Assembly (NCBI GenBank): GCA_014607495.2
Contig: CP053154.1
Location: forward strand, 8,246,001 to 8,310,000
Length of the DNA stretch: 64,000 nucleotides
Reading direction: 5' to 3'
Origin: Carposina sasakii
Taxonomy: Eukaryota > Arthropoda > Insecta > Lepidoptera > Carposinidae
Shown: piece after piece, positions 36,001 to 46,590 of the stretch
Position numbering within the stretch: position 1 is the stretch's first letter
Layout of the letters: each line of letters opens with the position of its first letter
Translations under genes and position numbers: made by a program
Notes under the pieces: generated by a model
Databases searched by the model: none
The model's input: only the letters and a program-made list of their open reading frames with translations
Told to the model about the DNA's origin: nothing

Positions 36001-37049
36001 CAGCCTTTTAGCGACTTTTGTGGACCCACTCAGCACTGGACATAAGCCTAAAAAGATCCCGCATTTTCACTATTCAAGATACTTTCGTGTGCGTGGTGGA
36101 GAGGGAAATGTATGGGCATATTATGCGCGCTGTTTGTGTTGTTGCGAATTTGTTTTTGTAGGCGAGTGGAGCTTTTCTTTTGATGAAAATTGTTAACAAA
36201 ACTGTTTGGTCTAATAAATAATGGAGTAAAACTTTCCGAGAAAGACTTCCTCAGGTATATCGTCATCCTTTCGACTATTACAACATAAGTCGAACGGGAT
36301 ATGCAATGAAAAAATTGCCAGAAACAAAGTCAAATGCGAGTCGCTGTCATTAGGCTACTACCTAATTCAATAGGCTATGCTACACTATCAATAGTTACTA
36401 CAGTATTTCACCTCATTTCAGACATCCAACATAAATCACTTCACTCACCATTAAATCCCATTTGCCAAAATCTCCCGGCCGGCCACTTACGTGTAGTGGC
36501 AGCATAACAATGTAAGTAAAGCCGAGTGTCCACGAGACCCAAATGCGGAGTGACAGAGACCATTAGAGTCGCGTTGCTTGATATGCCATTAGTTCATTAG
36601 CAGTCTCACGTGTCTTCTATAAGCCGATTATAGCGTCGCAGTACCGACAGCAAAACAAATGCTTAGCGTGATGGTATTTTTTATGAAAACCGATTGATTG
36701 ACGACTTGATTTGACTTAGCTTCTCTGTCATGTTACGAGTATGTCAGCTTTTTGGCAAAGGGTTCTATTTCCGAAATTAAATCCTGTATTAGAATCGGTT
36801 TCATAGAATAACTCCTAGGCCTGATTTCGGAACTACCTAACATTTTTTGCATGCAACACAAATAATGTAGTCATACAGTCATAGTAACTAGCGCCACCAT
36901 TCACTGGAACGTTTTGGTGAAACGCACTCTACTATCACCTTTTTCAATAATTAGGTACTTTTCTTTTTTAAAACCCATTTCAAAACACTAGTGTAGAAAG
37001 TTTCTACTTTTGTGCATTTATAGCTTAACTTAATTTAATATGTATATGC
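33053..37049. other. Intergenic with GC-rich islets
   Basis: Islets at about 34290-34420, 35750-36000 and 36470-36620. The 130-codon minus frame at 35644-36036 crosses one of them, but has low-complexity and no domain. Confidence 0.4.
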
Positions 37050-37125
37050 GAGAGGTCGTGAGTTCAAATCTCACTCGGGTGAAATTTTTTTCATTTCCTT
37101 ATTAATATTTTTGATATGTACCTAT
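37050..37125 (+). mobile_element. 3' half of the second SINE family
   Basis: GAGGTCGTGAGTTCAAATCT (B box) then CGGGTGAAATTTTTTTCATT and CTTATTAATATTTTTGAT. Confidence 0.6.
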
Positions 37126-37212
37126 ATAGTACATATAACTAACATATTATGTTTCTATAATTACAAATGTAACCGCCCGAGTTACAGAACTAACTGAAGT
37201 TAATTTATTATA

Positions 37213-37593
37213 CAGGATGTTTTTTTGTGGCCACCTTTAACGAAGAGTACGTATTCTATACATGAAATAAAGTAAATTTATGCCAAAAAAAATGCTGGGA
37301 AAAAAAAAAATTTTTTTTGTTTTTTTTTTTAATTCCTTGATCGTGCGAAATTTATAGTGTCTAGTGTTTATTTTAGTTTTTTTATAGACAGATATTAATT
37401 ATTTTTCGTGAAAAAATCCTGCTACGCGCGTCTATGTGCATTTATGCAGAAAAACACAGTCTATTTGGTCAACTTTGGACCCTAATATTTTGGAAACCAG
37501 ACACTTCCCAGGTATGCTTCCATGGAGAAAAATGATCGTGATGATGAGGAGATTCCGTAGTTTTCGGGAACGTTGACGACCAAAAATCACCTG
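37213..37593 (+). mobile_element. TA-flanked element, family 1
   Basis: CAGGATGTTTTTTTGTGGCC to AAAAATCACCTG, with TA on both sides. About 180 bp further on lies an inverted partner copy (37787-38092). Confidence 0.8.
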
Positions 37594-37786
37594 TATTTAG
37601 GTTTTATTTATTGTGTAATGAAAATAGCGTACTAAGTTCTACACAAACAATGTTATTAGTAGGTTTATGAAACCATTTGTTACAAAGCTCGTAGGCTCAC
37701 TTGTTGTTAAAGTAGGTACCTATGTTTGTAATAGGTTAGATCGTCATAAAAATAAGTAAACCCCTTATTCCAATTGATGCAATATA

Positions 37787-38092
37787 CAGAGTGATCTCCA
37801 TGGAAGCATACCTGGGAAGTGTCTAGTTCCCAAAATATTAGGATTCAAAGTTGAATAAATAGACTGCGTTTTTCTGCATAAATGCACATAGTCGCGCCTA
37901 GCAAGATTGTTTTACGAGAAATAATTAATATATGTCTATGAAAAAACTAGCATAAATACTGGACACCATAAATTTCGTTTTTTTTTTTGTAAATTACATC
38001 GTTTCCCAGCATTTTTTTGGCATAAACTTACTTTATTTGATCTATAGAGTAACGTACACTTCGTTAAGGGTGGCAACGAAAAAAACATTCTG
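37787..38092 (-). mobile_element. TA-flanked element, family 1, inverted partner
   Basis: Minus strand starts CAGAATGTTTTTTTCGTTGC and ends ...GGAGATCACTCTG, with TA on both sides. Shorter than the 37213 copy because the segment with the GAACGTTGACGACC word is missing. Confidence 0.75.
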
Positions 38093-38265
38093 TATAAAAG
38101 TACCTTACTTAGATTTTAAATATGCACTATCCTACGGAAATTTTATCGCTCGTATGAAAACGTAGGTCCTAAATTGTTTATCGAAATATTTAATCAAAAA
38201 AATTCTTATTTATGGATTCGTTATTTGTTTGTTAAGCTTCTCTATATACGAAAATCTCACTGAAT

Positions 38266-38517
38266 TCAGCAATACCCCATTCCAATGTTACAGATTGTAC
38301 CATGCATTGTAAACCACAGTGGAGCTGAAATGCCTTCCATTATCCCGGTGAGGGACATCACAACAGCAAAGACGTTAGTGTGGCTCTGCATCAGTGACTT
38401 TATGACGTTATCTCTAACAGCCTCCACTCCTCGGTCAGGGTACCCGTGGAGGAGGAACAAGGAGATATGACAATGTAGTCCTGAGTCTGCCAATGTATTT
38501 ACAATGCTTGTTGAATC
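38266..38517 (-). pseudogene. Unidentified coding-like segment, possibly an exon or processed pseudogene
   Basis: A minus-strand frame about 80 codons long, bounded by stops and lacking a convincing ATG, reads VNATDSTSIVNTLADSGLHC, then ISLFLLHGYPDRGVEAVRDN and VIKSLMQSHTNVFAVVMSLT. It is clearly less AT-rich than its surroundings, and the residue pattern looks like a helical soluble protein rather than noise. On the minus strand an AG precedes it (TAGTGTAG before GTAAATGC), so an acceptor is possible; no strong donor is seen before the stop. I do not recognise the family. It could be one exon of an unseen gene, a retrocopy relic, or chance. Confidence 0.35.
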
Positions 38518-41394
38518 TGTAGCATTTACCTACACTAGTCTATTCTCACGCTCGTCAGCTAATGCGACGACGACGACTCTATTTTCTGTCACTGAACGTT
38601 GTTGCCATCTCCTCTTTATTTTCTTTGTGGTATAGTACAGCCCTTGTTGCGCTCATAATTGCCGCTAATGGAAAACTCTGGTCGTCCCGTACGAAGTGCA
38701 TCCTAAGATCTAGCCAGATATACTTAACTTATTGAATATCCCGTATTTAGATGGCCAACTTATGTACGCTGAAGTTTTAGTGACTACTTTTAATATCAAC
38801 TTAATATAAGAAAAGTTATTCCTGTGCAACTTCAAAAAGAAAAAGCTTATTTCAGAAAGTAAAATATCTTCGTACCTAATCAAGTGAATATTGGAAAAGC
38901 AAAGATTTATACAAACTGAAATGGAACTTATTAAATTAGAAAGAACTTTGAAAATAAATTTAAGTGGCATACATAAATGAGTAGCATCGCAACCTCCCTT
39001 ATAATTTAGAGTCCTTATATAGCGACTTAAGTACTTGACAAGATGGAATAGCAAGCCAAATCTAATACACTTACGAGCATCTTAGAGGGCATACATATTT
39101 AACACGCATATTTACCGATTGGCGTGGATCAGAGGGAGTAAGTAACTCTCGGGGAGGAGGGTGAAGACGGTCATTCAATGAGATTGCTTCTTGCCACTCT
39201 CCCAGTAATGGATCTCGCTCAAATAGACTGTATCAAGGAAACGCGGGACGTTAGTGTTCTGCTTTCAGCAAACACTGTAATGAACTACATACTTTATAAA
39301 CATGCACCTAAATGAACCGCTTTAATTGTTAGTTATTTTCTAAGAAGGTAATTAGTAATTTTCAGGATCTGGGAGAGAATTTATGATTCCGGAAATTCCG
39401 CAAGCTGCAAAATACATACAATGTTAAACACAATGTTAATGAAACCACGTTAAATAAAAGACAACCAATATTACAAGTTTGTCGATATTTCGTATTTCTC
39501 GTGTCAACGGTAGGTACCTATTTCCTAAAAACTTTCTCATTCATACTTTATGTCTACTAAAAGTAAACTAAACATGTACTGAATAATTCACCATGGAGCT
39601 GTTCAATAAACCGATCACACAAACGTTACCAAATCCATAACAAACACAACCACTCAAAACCCTTTACAACGTCAAATGGATGTAAGTTCCAATAAACAAC
39701 ATTAACTATAACAGGTGGCTGTACCACAATGGATTCGGTATGGATTGAATTATGGAAGAGGCGAAACTGGGCCGGTAAGGACAAGGGGGGAAATGGAAAA
39801 TGTGTGTCGCCAAGTTGGGCCTAACAGCCTGGACTGGGAGCCTAATGGATTGATCAGATACCACTCAGCTAGTACATGCAACGGGTACGGGTAGCTATTT
39901 CGAGAGTTCGGTTTTTACAATAAGATGGACTCGAATGTAGTTTGGCTTTCAGGTTTTTTTATTCGTAGGATTTTAGATTAGGGGAATTGAATGTAATGTT
40001 TATGTTTTTTTCTTACAATATTCCATTATAATTTTTGTGCTATTCTTCCATGTACATATAAACTTAAGTTTAATTTATGTTGAAAAATGCCCCTCGTTTA
40101 CTTGCACATACGAAACGCAGGAAAGCACCGAATTAATATTGTAAGAGAGTTACGAGGTAGACTTATGGCTTCTATTCGCCAGATAATATAATGCGGGCAA
40201 TCACATAAGTGGATCAAATAGCTCTAATCCATTTGGATAATGAACCGGCTGTTCCACAGTTATCGTAGATATTGAAAATGCCTTTGCCAATGGCGAATAG
40301 GTAGATATATTAATGATCCATGGGTATCTATTCTAGGCTTAGATAAGTAAAAATCTAATGAACGATTTCATTCATTATCCATGTACCTACATTTTATGCG
40401 ATATGATAGGATAGATAGTCCAATAGTTCTAAGACGTACCTACGTGCACCTTTCAGTCGCTTTAGGTTCGACCCCAGTCACGGACCCTGTACCAATGACT
40501 TTATTTCTTGTGCGGAATTTAATATTCTAAAATTATCACTTAGTGTGCCCGAAGAGGGTTGGCATCAGGCAGGCAACCAACTGTAAAACAAATGCCAAAT
40601 CCTTGGTAATATGAGTTTCTTAAGAATAATAAAATGAAGCGGGAAAATTAAGACTTACCTACGTCTCTTTACTTGTAACTAAGGTAGTTAAAAGCTAATA
40701 ATCAAATGGAGAATCGTTCAAATACTAGAGTGGATTACCTACATATGTGAATAACTGCGCACTTTGCCCGATACATCCATTTAGATGATAGAAAGTAGTT
40801 TGTGTTTCGTACAAATCACAAGATACTAGTACAAACACAAGATAATGTTTCGGTCCAATCACTTAGCGTTGCGAGTCCACCTCAATAACTTATACAAAGA
40901 GCTTCTACTCTCCTTTATTTATAAACTCTATAGAGCTCCCTCTATATGCTTTATTCCGTCTCTGGCTATAAAATTTGCTTCTTGATAAGCAGCGGGCCAT
41001 CATAGAACGAGATCTTGCTGATGTAAAAGACATATTGCGGGGTTTGTAGAGAATGTTTCCATGATAAGGCGTTTTTGTATGAAAATAAAATGTTACGATT
41101 CATCCCTAATGTTTATGTAAGCCACTACGGATACTAATAATAATAGTTAATGTAGCTAGCTGCTAATATTGGTAATATTTATAGTTCATTCGCAATAATA
41201 CCTACACTATGCATATCGTTACTGTATTTGGTTTCAATTTTCTACTTTTGGGGAATATAACAAATTGTTAGTCCTGCGAGTTTGTAAGAAAATTGGAGGG
41301 TGGTAGTCGTGGTTGGTAGATATGTGGTGATTAGAAATTGATTTTATGTTTGTAGGTAAGTATATTTTATTAGATCCTAGATTTCTACTAAGGT
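38518..41394. other. Intergenic, no gene seen
   Basis: AT-rich. The minus frame at 38710-39054 shows only hydrophobic low-information sequence and is not called. Confidence 0.4.
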
Positions 41395-41700
41395 AGCTAA
41401 TTTAGGATTAACTAATCCTGATCCCACAGTAACGCTTAGCATAGTGAGGACATGTGAATGATTAGTGACATTGCTAGCTCATCGCTTAAGAGAATGCCTC
41501 AGTTCCTTAAGGTATGATTCCGAGCTAAGCAGCACGCTGCACTGCCGCCACTGCATTGCTGCGGCAGCAATACTGGTCCGTATACATTGTCCACGGGTTT
41601 ATATGAGAGTATTATTTAATTACCGCAGCTAATGTCGCTGGCAATACTCGCGACGTGATATGCAGCTGATACATTCTAAAAAGGCTAACACGTGCAGCGC
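41395..41700 (+). repeat. Diverged fragment of the 19685-type repeat
   Basis: ACGCTTAGCATAGTGAGGAC and GATATGCAGCTGATACATTC match the 19685 repeat, interrupted by a GC-rich stretch with inverted GCTGCGGCAGC words near 41560. Confidence 0.4.
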
Positions 41701-41730
41701 GAATTTAAGATCTACTTATAAAAGATGAAT

Positions 41731-42052
41731 TTATGGTCTTCAATGTTCCCGAAAACTACGGAATTCCCTCATCATCACGATCTTTTTTCTCCATGGAAGC
41801 ATACCTGGGAAGTGTCTGGTTCCCAAGATATTAGGGTCCAGAGTTGAGTAAATAGACTGCGTTTTTCTTCATATGCACATAGACGCGCGTAGCAAGATTT
41901 TTTTACGAGAAATAATTAATATATGTCTATGAAAAAACTAGCATAAATACTGGACACTATAAATTTCGTTTGGTTAGTTTGGCATAAACTTACTTTATTT
42001 GATGTATAGAGTACGTACCCTTCGTTAAGGGTGGCAACGAAAAAACATCCTG
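41731..42052 (-). mobile_element. TA-flanked element, family 1, truncated
   Basis: Minus strand CAGGATGTTTTTTCGTTGCC onward. The far end stops within the TTTTCGGGAACATTGAAGACC word without a terminus. It abuts the next MITE, with only TATA between. Confidence 0.7.
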
Positions 42053-42056
42053 TATA

Positions 42057-42559
42057 CAGGATGTAACAAAACGGGTATGTTAAGCGAAAAGCTATGTAAA
42101 TAGTCAATTAAAAGGAACCTACCTACCAAATTTCGGACTCAAAATCACATGTAATTTTTTCAGATAGTATGGAGAATTCCTACACAACTCAGGAATGGTC
42201 ATACAATGACGGCCGATTGGTGTAGTAGGTAGTGACCCTGCCTGCGGCGCCATAGGTCCTGGGTTCGAATCCCGGTAGGTGCAAACATGGATATGATGAA
42301 TATCGATGTTTGTTTCCGAGTCATGGATGTTTCTATACTTATATATGTATTTATATACCGTTACTTAGTACCCACGACACAAGACCTTAGGGATCTTAAT
42401 GTGGGACTAGGTTAATGTGTTATGTAGTGTGTGACTATTTATTTATTTAATCTTAAAAAATAAACATGCGATTTTGAGTCTGAAATTTGGTGGGTAGGTT
42501 CCTTTTAGTGGACTATTTACATAACTTTTCGCTTAACATACCCTTTCTGTTACATTCTG
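42057..42559. mobile_element. TA-flanked MITE, family 2, interrupted by a SINE
   Basis: Inverted ends CAGGATGTAACAAAACGGGT and CAGAATGTAACAGAAAGGGT, with TA on both sides. The arms share TATGTTAAGCGAAAAG and GGAACCTACC blocks. The middle is a tRNA-derived SINE (42210-42452). Confidence 0.75.
42210..42452 (+). mobile_element. tRNA-derived SINE (head GGCCGATTGGTGTAGTAGG)
   Basis: tRNA-like head with an A-box-like stretch (GATTGGTGTAGTAGGTAGTG) and a good B box (GGGTTCGAATCCC). The body has GATATGATGAATATCGATG and CTTAGTACCCACGACACAAG. The tail is TTTATTTATTTAATC. A second copy is at 50698-50930 and a 3' fragment at 56862-56975. Confidence 0.8.
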
Positions 42560-42889
42560 TATATTTGGTGTCTAAACTGAACAAAGATGAACCGACATAT
42601 ACTTAGGTATTTCCTCCATAAAAACACAGTGCAACAGCTACACCTTATTCTTCACGGAATCCTTTATTTCCTACAGCATTTCCAACAAATTATTCTACGG
42701 AAATAAGGCATCGGATTAGGCTGCCAGCTGATGAAGACGCGCCAAGATAGACGGCGAAAAAACAATTAAGGGTGGAATTAATATGATCGCATTGCGAATC
42801 ACGTTACGAGATTACTTCGCGCTCCATGCTTTGGGTTAGCTATTCAAATTATTGTGCTCGATAATCGGCTCTACAGTATTATAAAAAAA

Positions 42890-43314
42890 CTTGTGGACGC
42901 CCGCGACTTCGTCCGCGTGAACTGCAGAAAAAACAAAATGTCGAAATTATCCATAAAAATAAAATAAAAAGTAACCTATGTGTTATTCCAGGGTGTCAGC
43001 TAACTCCATACCAAATGTTATCAAAATCGCTCTAGCCGTTTTACGTGAAATAGTAACAAACATCCATCCATCTATCCATACTCACAAACTTTCGCGTTTA
43101 AGCCTCGAGCACACCGGATGCGTATGCGTGCACGTAAGCGTAGACTCACCTCTACTGTCACCGCTTGACGTCTATGCTTATGTCTACGCATACGTATCCG
43201 GTCTGCCCGTGCCTATACAGTTCCATACATTACAACTCAGAGGTACGTGTATGTCTACGCTTACATGTACGCATACGCATCCAGTGTGCTCGAGGCTTTA
43301 TAATATTAGTAGGA
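42890..43314 (-). mobile_element. Non-autonomous Helitron interrupted by a Harbinger-like MITE
   Basis: Minus strand starts TCCTACTAATATTATAAA and ends at GGGCGTCCACAAG (degenerate CTAG). It shares the 3' part of the other Helitrons but has a different 5' end. A 197-bp MITE is inserted at 43101-43297, splitting CGCGTTTATAATATT. Confidence 0.75.
43101..43297. mobile_element. PIF/Harbinger-like MITE with TTA target duplication, nested in a Helitron
   Basis: Ends AGCCTCGAGCACACCGG and its inverted counterpart. TTA on both sides (43098-43100, 43298-43300). Removing the insert restores the Helitron sequence CGCGTTTATAATATTAG. Same family as 25425-25717. Confidence 0.8.
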
Positions 43315-43361
43315 TAGGATATAAATATTTATTTATAGTAGCAGTGGTATATCATTCGGTA

Positions 43362-43509
43362 TGGTCGATTCTGACCGTCAAACCTAAACCTAAACGTAAA
43401 ATTAGTCCCACCTGTCCCTTTCTCTCTCAGCCATTTATGTTAAGAATGAAGAAGGATAGACCTGAATAAGATTAGGTTTACGTTTAAGTGTGACTGTCAG
43501 AATCGACCA
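43362..43509. mobile_element. Short MITE with TGGTCGATTCTGAC ends
   Basis: About 35-bp imperfect inverted ends: TGGTCGATTCTGACCGTCAA and, inverted, TGGTCGATTCTGACAGTCAC, both continuing into TTAAACGTAA-like sequence. 148 bp, non-coding. Confidence 0.6.
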
Positions 43510-43565
43510 CAGTAGGGTAGGTACCTACCTAAACTATACGAGTCTATCATGTCAGTACCTATACA

Positions 43566-43837
43566 TGGGCGGATCGTGAATTTGTGGGGACCTGGGCTAA
43601 AACAATTTAGGGGCCTACCAAATTACTCAACTAATAGCCATTTTGTCAAAAAAACTGTTCGGTAGTGATGTAGATAAGATAGGTTATTTCTTTATGCTTA
43701 TATTATTATTTCTTTTAATTTTAAACATATTTTTAATTCAAAATTATTGCCTATAGTTTTTTGTGGGGGCTGGCGGCCCTTTGTATCCACGGGGCCCTGG
43801 GCTACAGCTCAAAAAGCCCTTATATACATCCGCCCCG
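43566..43837. mobile_element. Degenerate TIR element with 8-11 bp TSD (hAT-like?)
   Basis: Inverted ends GGGCGGATC / ATCCGCCCC plus a CCTGGGCT/GCCCTGGGCT block, flanked by GTACCTATACA on both sides (43555-43565, 43838-43848). The flank resembles common TACCTA simple sequence, so the TSD could be partly chance. Confidence 0.5.
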
Positions 43838-44000
43838 GTACCTATACAAAGATATACATAATTATACATACGGTTGTATTCCCAAAATAGAGTAATCCAG
43901 AAATGCAGGACCACGAATTTACGAAGGAGAACGTTTAGCATATCGGAGTCAGATTTAAAAGATCAGTGACAAGAAATCAGATATACATATATACATTACA

Positions 44001-44238
44001 TACATACAATCACGCCTTTATCCCCTACGGGGTAGGCAGAGCACCAAGGGCCTATAGAACCACATGGTGCCACTTCTGACCAATTTTGAGGATACAGTTG
44101 AGATGTAAGTAATCAGATATAAGAACTTGTACATCTCAACTATACCCTCAAAATTGGTCAGAATTGGCACCATGTGGTTCTATCGGCCCTTGGAGCTCTG
44201 CCTACCCCGTAAGGGATTAAGGTGTGATTATATGTATG
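44001..44238. repeat. Palindromic foldback repeat, about 105-bp arms
   Basis: Left arm TACATACAATCACGCC...GGTAGGCAGAGC...CACATGGTGCC...AGTTGAGATGTA and right arm in inverted order, with a short AT-rich loop at about 44108-44132. No gene inside. Confidence 0.75.
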
Positions 44239-44422
44239 TATGTATGTAGATATAAGTAGCTTAAATCAGATTGAGCTAAAATTTTTGATATTTTATGAAG
44301 AAATCTAATCAGAATATAAATAAGTAGGTACTATGTACCTAAGTATATTTAAAAATCTGAGTCAGCACTAGTCGAAGCAAGAAGGGTAACAGTAGATAGG
44401 TAGTACCTAATAATAATAATAA

Positions 44423-45090
44423 AGCTGTTAGGAGGTAGCGTTCCCACGGACCTGAAGTGCTCCCGGGGAAGACCCTGTTCCTCATCTCCGGCACCGGAGT
44501 GAGGTCTGACGAGGAACAGTTCCCCCGCCTTTCCCTTGCTTTCGCCGGCCGGGCAGAGTGGAGTCGCGAGAGCTATGTACAGCTCGAGGGTGGACGTGCC
44601 CGTCAGTTAGTGGCGAGTTGGCTTTGGTTTAAAGTCCAGGGGCACCCCTCCACCCTAGCCACTCACCAAATGTTGCCCCCTTTGTCGCTCCGTGCGTGCG
44701 GCCGTTTTAGGGGGCCCATGAAATGACTCGGCGAGTCACTGCCTGCCACCTTTGCAATTTTGAGACTTGGTTGTAATGGCAGGCGTCCGTTAGTCTCCTT
44801 TAAATAGCCCGATTATCCAACTCCACCCAACAATCACCCCATAGCCCGTAACCTTATTTTCCATCGCACGTCATAGATCTGCACTCCAATAGTCTTGCAC
44901 ATGGCGGGGACCATCGCTGGGTGTATCATATTGTACAGTCGGCGATGGTATCCGCCATGTGTATCCTACACCATATTAAAGTTCTCTAAAAAGGGCCTCT
45001 ACATCTTGGCCACGGCCCGATGCACGCCTCTCAAAGGACCGGGACTCTGTAGTCCCGTGAATTTCAAAAGAGATACAATAATAATAATAA
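44423..45090 (+). repeat. Tandem repeat unit A (LINE 3'-end-like), ends in (ATA)n
   Basis: First of three head-to-tail units. It ends GGACCGGGACTCTGTAGTCC, GAGATACAATAATAATAATAA. Contains a strong hairpin (44898-44961) and a second stem CGGGACTCTGTAGTCCCG. An 89-codon frame (44457-44726) matches nothing I recognise. Confidence 0.7.
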
Positions 45091-45765
45091 GGCCGCAGGG
45101 AGCTTTGTGGCGAAGCTGTTGGTGATTGACGTCACCACGGACCCGAGTTCAGAGGGCTACTTTACCATCTTTGGCCCTCGACTCTAAGCTTGCCTTCATT
45201 GGCCGGCTAAGAGGGAACAGCGCAAGAGTGGAACCTTTGCTCCAGGGTGGAAGTGTAAAATGTCATAACGCCGGGGGTAACTAACGTTCACGGCCCGCAG
45301 TCTCACCTCTCTGCACTCTTAGCCGCCCGCGCCGGTGTTGCCTCCCCGGCATGTGCCACTTATGGGAAGCCCACCTCATGGCCTTATATTACGGGCGTCA
45401 AGTCACCGCCTGCCACCTCACAATTTTGAGACTAGATTGTTATGGCAGGTGTCCGATAGTCTCCCTATATGAAATAGCCCTTATCCAGCCACCCAACATT
45501 CAACCCTATAGCCCATGACCTTAGTTTTCCATCGCACGACTCAGATCTGCACTCCAATAGTCTTTGCACATGGCGGGGACCATCACCGGGTGTATCATAT
45601 TGTGCATTCGGTGATGGTATCCGCCATGTGTATTCCATACCATATTAATGCTCTCTTAAAAGGGCCTCTACATCTTGGCTACGGGCTGATGCACGCCTCT
45701 CAAAGTACCGGGAGTCCGTAGTCCCGTGAATTTCAAAAGAGATACAATAATAATAATAATAATAA
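45091..45765 (+). repeat. Tandem repeat unit B
   Basis: Starts GGCCGCAGGGAGCTTTGTGG right after the (ATA)n of unit A. Shares the region from GGCAGGTGTCCGATAGTCTC to the (ATA)n tail with unit C. Hairpin at 45567-45630. Confidence 0.7.
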
Positions 45766-46590
45766 GCCCGCAGGGCAGCTTTGTGGCGAACTTAAGCAAT
45801 ATGTTGGTGATTGGCGTCACCACGGACCAATTACGAGAAAACCTTCAGAGGGCAATAAAAACGAATAACATTGATAAATAATTTTTTTTAAACGAAAAAC
45901 CATCTTTGGCCAAAACTCGACTCTAAAGTAAAATTTAGCCTAAAGGGCCAAATATTCATTGTTAAGCCGGCTAAGAGGGGCATAAATTGTCAGATTTATA
46001 TAATTTTTATATAAAATAGCGCAAGAAAAAGCTAGGCTTCGAACCTTTGCTCCAGGGTGGAAGTGTAAAATGTCATAACGCCGGGGGTAACTAACGTTCA
46101 CGCCCCGCAGTCTCACCTCTCTGCACCCTTAGCCGCCCGCGCCGGTGTTGACTCCACGTCATGCGCCACTTATGGGAAACCCACCTCATGGCCTTAAATT
46201 ACGGGCGGCAAGTCACCGCCTACCACCTAACAATTTTGGGACTAGATTGTTATGGCAGGTGTCCGATAGTCTCCCTATATGATATAGTCTTTATCCAGCC
46301 ACACAACGTTCAACCCTATAGCCCATGACCTTAGTTTTCCATCGCACGACTTAGATCTGCACTCCAATAGTCTTTGCACATGGCGGTGACCATCACCGGG
46401 TGTATCATATTGTGCGCTCGGTGATAGGGTATCCGTTATTCCATGTGTATACTTCCACGGCTTACGAAACATATTAATGCTCAATTATCTTAAAAGGGCC
46501 TCTACATCATGGCTACGGCCCGATGCACGCCTCTCAAAGGACCGGGACTCTGTAGTCCCGTGAATTTCGAAAGAGATACAATAATAATAA
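45766..46590 (+). repeat. Tandem repeat unit C, longer, with AT-rich extra segments
   Basis: Starts GCCCGCAGGGCAGCTTTGTG. Aligns block by block with unit B, but holds several extra AT-rich segments between the shared blocks. Hairpin at 46377-46447 is interrupted by an extra TTATT. Confidence 0.7.

Noticed and set aside
35644..36036. 130-codon minus-strand frame
   Set aside because: No recognisable domain, a run of prolines from a GC islet, no splice context, and an open frame on the other strand too.
42978..43469. 163-codon frame as a gene
   Set aside because: It runs through a Helitron, a Harbinger-like MITE and another MITE; the frame is accidental.
44457..44726. 89-codon frame as a host gene
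   Set aside because: It lies inside repeat unit A, whose other copies do not keep the frame.
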